Assembly (NCBI GenBank): GCA_003635305.1
Contig: PYJE01000137.1
Location: 1-35,179 of the forward strand
DNA from: Candidatus Poribacteria bacterium
GTDB taxonomy: Bacteria; Poribacteria; WGA-4E; WGA-3G
Length of the DNA: 35,179 bases
Reading direction: 5' to 3'
Shown here: positions 34,158 to 35,179 of the stretch, piece by piece
Numbering within the stretch: the first letter of the stretch is position 1
Layout of the letters: the number at the start of each line of letters is the position of its first letter
Notes under the pieces: generated by a model
The model's input: only the letters and a program-made list of their open reading frames with translations
Told to the model about the DNA's origin: nothing
The model's database searches: none
Made by a program: the position numbers and the translations under genes

Positions 34158-34677
34158 TGGATATTCCTCATGCCGTGTTGGAGGAAAAATCCACACAACA
34201 CGGCATCAGCTCTCCTTCCGGAGGTAAAGTGTGCATCGTCAAAACTCGTGTGCTTTTGTCACATGCATCAGATACTGACACATGTAGCGGTGGGGGCGAG
34301 AGGCCGTCACCGGCTTTGTTTCTACCCACGACAGTTTTTGCTCCCGCTTACTATCTCGCCGACACCATTACGCCGACGAACTATGCCCTATGGCACTAAC
34401 GAGGAGGTGTCCTCACACTAAAGGTGTTTTCACACCACCGAGCGTAGTCTTGTGAAAAGACTCTGACTTTATCATCGCTTGGGCAAGTGGTTGCACTCCT
34501 GCTGTCTATCTCCGCCGATTTTTGTGCAGCGTTGTTCGGTAAACCGAACAACGCATCTTCGGCGGTTTGTAGTAACAAACCGCCTACACAAAAATCGGAC
34601 AGCAACTCTTGCGTTACCAGAGATAGACAGCAAGTCCTTAAGGCTCAGGCATTGATACGCTTGGCTTTTGCTATAGG
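34158..34677 (-). ncRNA. Omega-RNA/tracrRNA-like region of locus 2
   Basis: Reading on the minus strand from the last repeat: 12 variable nt (34677-34666), GCCAAGCG (34665-34658), TGCCTGAGCCTTAAGGACTT (from 34651), and a 13-bp stem TGCTGTCTATCTC/GAGATAGACAGCA (34632-34620 with 34512-34500). Inside it are a 12-bp stem (34598-34587/34526-34515) and two long hairpins (34584-34561 and 34554-34529), making a three-way junction. Then comes the anti-repeat (34496-34472). Downstream are AGTCTT/AAGACT and GGTGT-GAAA-ACACC hairpins and TGTGAGGAC, which is also near the end of locus 1. A further hairpin, ATGCCGTGTTG/CAACACGGCAT, precedes iscB2. No gene is seen. Confidence 0.85.
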
Positions 34678-35179
34678 GTTGCAACCAAACCATGCCCAAG
34701 CGATGACGTCCACGTTGCGAACCTCCTCATGCCGAAGATGCGGTGTTGCAACCAAACCATGCCCAAGCGATGACACGGCATCGCCGTCAATGCCAATTCT
34801 TTCAGATTGAAGTTGCAACCAAACCATGCCCAAGCGATGACGAAGTCCAGTTGCTGGTAGAAAAAATCGCGGATGGAGTTGCAACCAAACCATGCCCAAG
34901 CGATGACTTGCTCCAACAGCGTGGACTTTCACCGAGTCATCTGAGTTGCAACCAAACCATGCCCAAGCGATGACGTTTTCGGACAAGGCGAATCGGCTGC
35001 ACGGACAGTGGTTGCAACCAAACCATGCCCAAGCGATGACTTGCAAGGGATTTCCATATTTTTAGCGATTTCGGAGTTGCAACCAAACCATGCCCAAGCG
35101 ATGACGCAAGTTACCGCCGATAACTGGCTTCGTCAAGGAAGGGTTGCAACCAAACCATGCCCAAGCGATGACTTGCTCC
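34678..35179 (-). CRISPR. CRISPR array 2 (partial): 8 repeats of 30 bp, 7 complete spacers
   Basis: In the direction of iscB2, repeats begin GTCATCGCTTGG and end GCATGGTTTGGTTGCAAC; array 1 has CGCTT, GGCATGG and GTTGCAAC at the same positions. Plus-strand repeat starts are 34678, 34745, 34812, 34878, 34945, 35011, 35076 and 35143. All eight appear identical. Spacers are 35-37 nt and unique. The array runs past the window end. The repeat nearest iscB2 is intact. Confidence 0.96.

Noticed and set aside
34645-35046. Open frames across CRISPR array 2
   Set aside because: Repeat-derived, as for array 1.

Overview
This window looks like a chromosomal stretch from a diderm, uncultivated bacterium of moderate G+C. 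I would guess Candidatus Poribacteria or a close relative. The clues are a DUF4159 protein, lipopolysaccharide heptose genes, dense families of short palindromic repeats built on GGTAGGCGCGGTTT, and promoters of the form TTGACA/TTGCAn-17-TATAAT. The taxonomy is inference.

Layout. 1-10.98 kb is mostly housekeeping and accessory metabolism: a DUF4159 membrane protein, a nucleotidyltransferase, a MOSC protein, a NagB-like deaminase, a secreted protein, an ABC-2 exporter pair, a tandem duplication carrying a 65-residue protein, and a dapA-like/aroA operon. 11.1-14.74 kb holds a 21-repeat CRISPR array, a structured RNA region, and an IscB (RRXRR/RuvC/HNH) nuclease on the same strand. 14.7-24.0 kb holds a DUF5131 protein, a DUF433 protein, a Wzx-type flippase and a tightly coupled minus-strand operon: HEAT-fused N4-cytosine-type methyltransferase, CfrBI-like endonuclease, tsaB, and a type IIG/ISP restriction-modification enzyme. 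24.08-27.6 kb holds tRNA-Ala(GGC) and a surface-sugar operon (heptose kinase, heptose bisphosphatase, UDP-sugar dehydrogenase). This is followed by a NYN-domain protein, an M23 peptidase and a secreted beta-propeller-like protein, separated by repeat clusters. 32.4-35.18 kb is a second CRISPR/RNA/IscB cassette on the minus strand, cut by the window end.

The most interesting system is the pair of CRISPR-IscB cassettes. In each, an array of 30-bp repeats lies upstream of iscB in the same orientation. Exactly 12 nt after the last repeat begins a conserved block, GCCAAGYG-N6-TGCCTGAGC(G/C)TTAAGGACTTGC. It runs straight into a long hairpin, and the hairpin is followed by an anti-repeat that can base-pair with the CRISPR repeat. 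So the region between array and iscB looks like an omega-RNA that has become, or also works as, a tracrRNA. The last spacer-repeat is placed to fold in cis with the anti-repeat, like a natural single guide. CRISPR-associated IscBs have been reported before; two related, divergent cassettes 18 kb apart, each with a recognisable anti-repeat, make this window a strong case for the IscB-to-Cas9 transition. No cas1, cas2 or transposase gene is present in the window.
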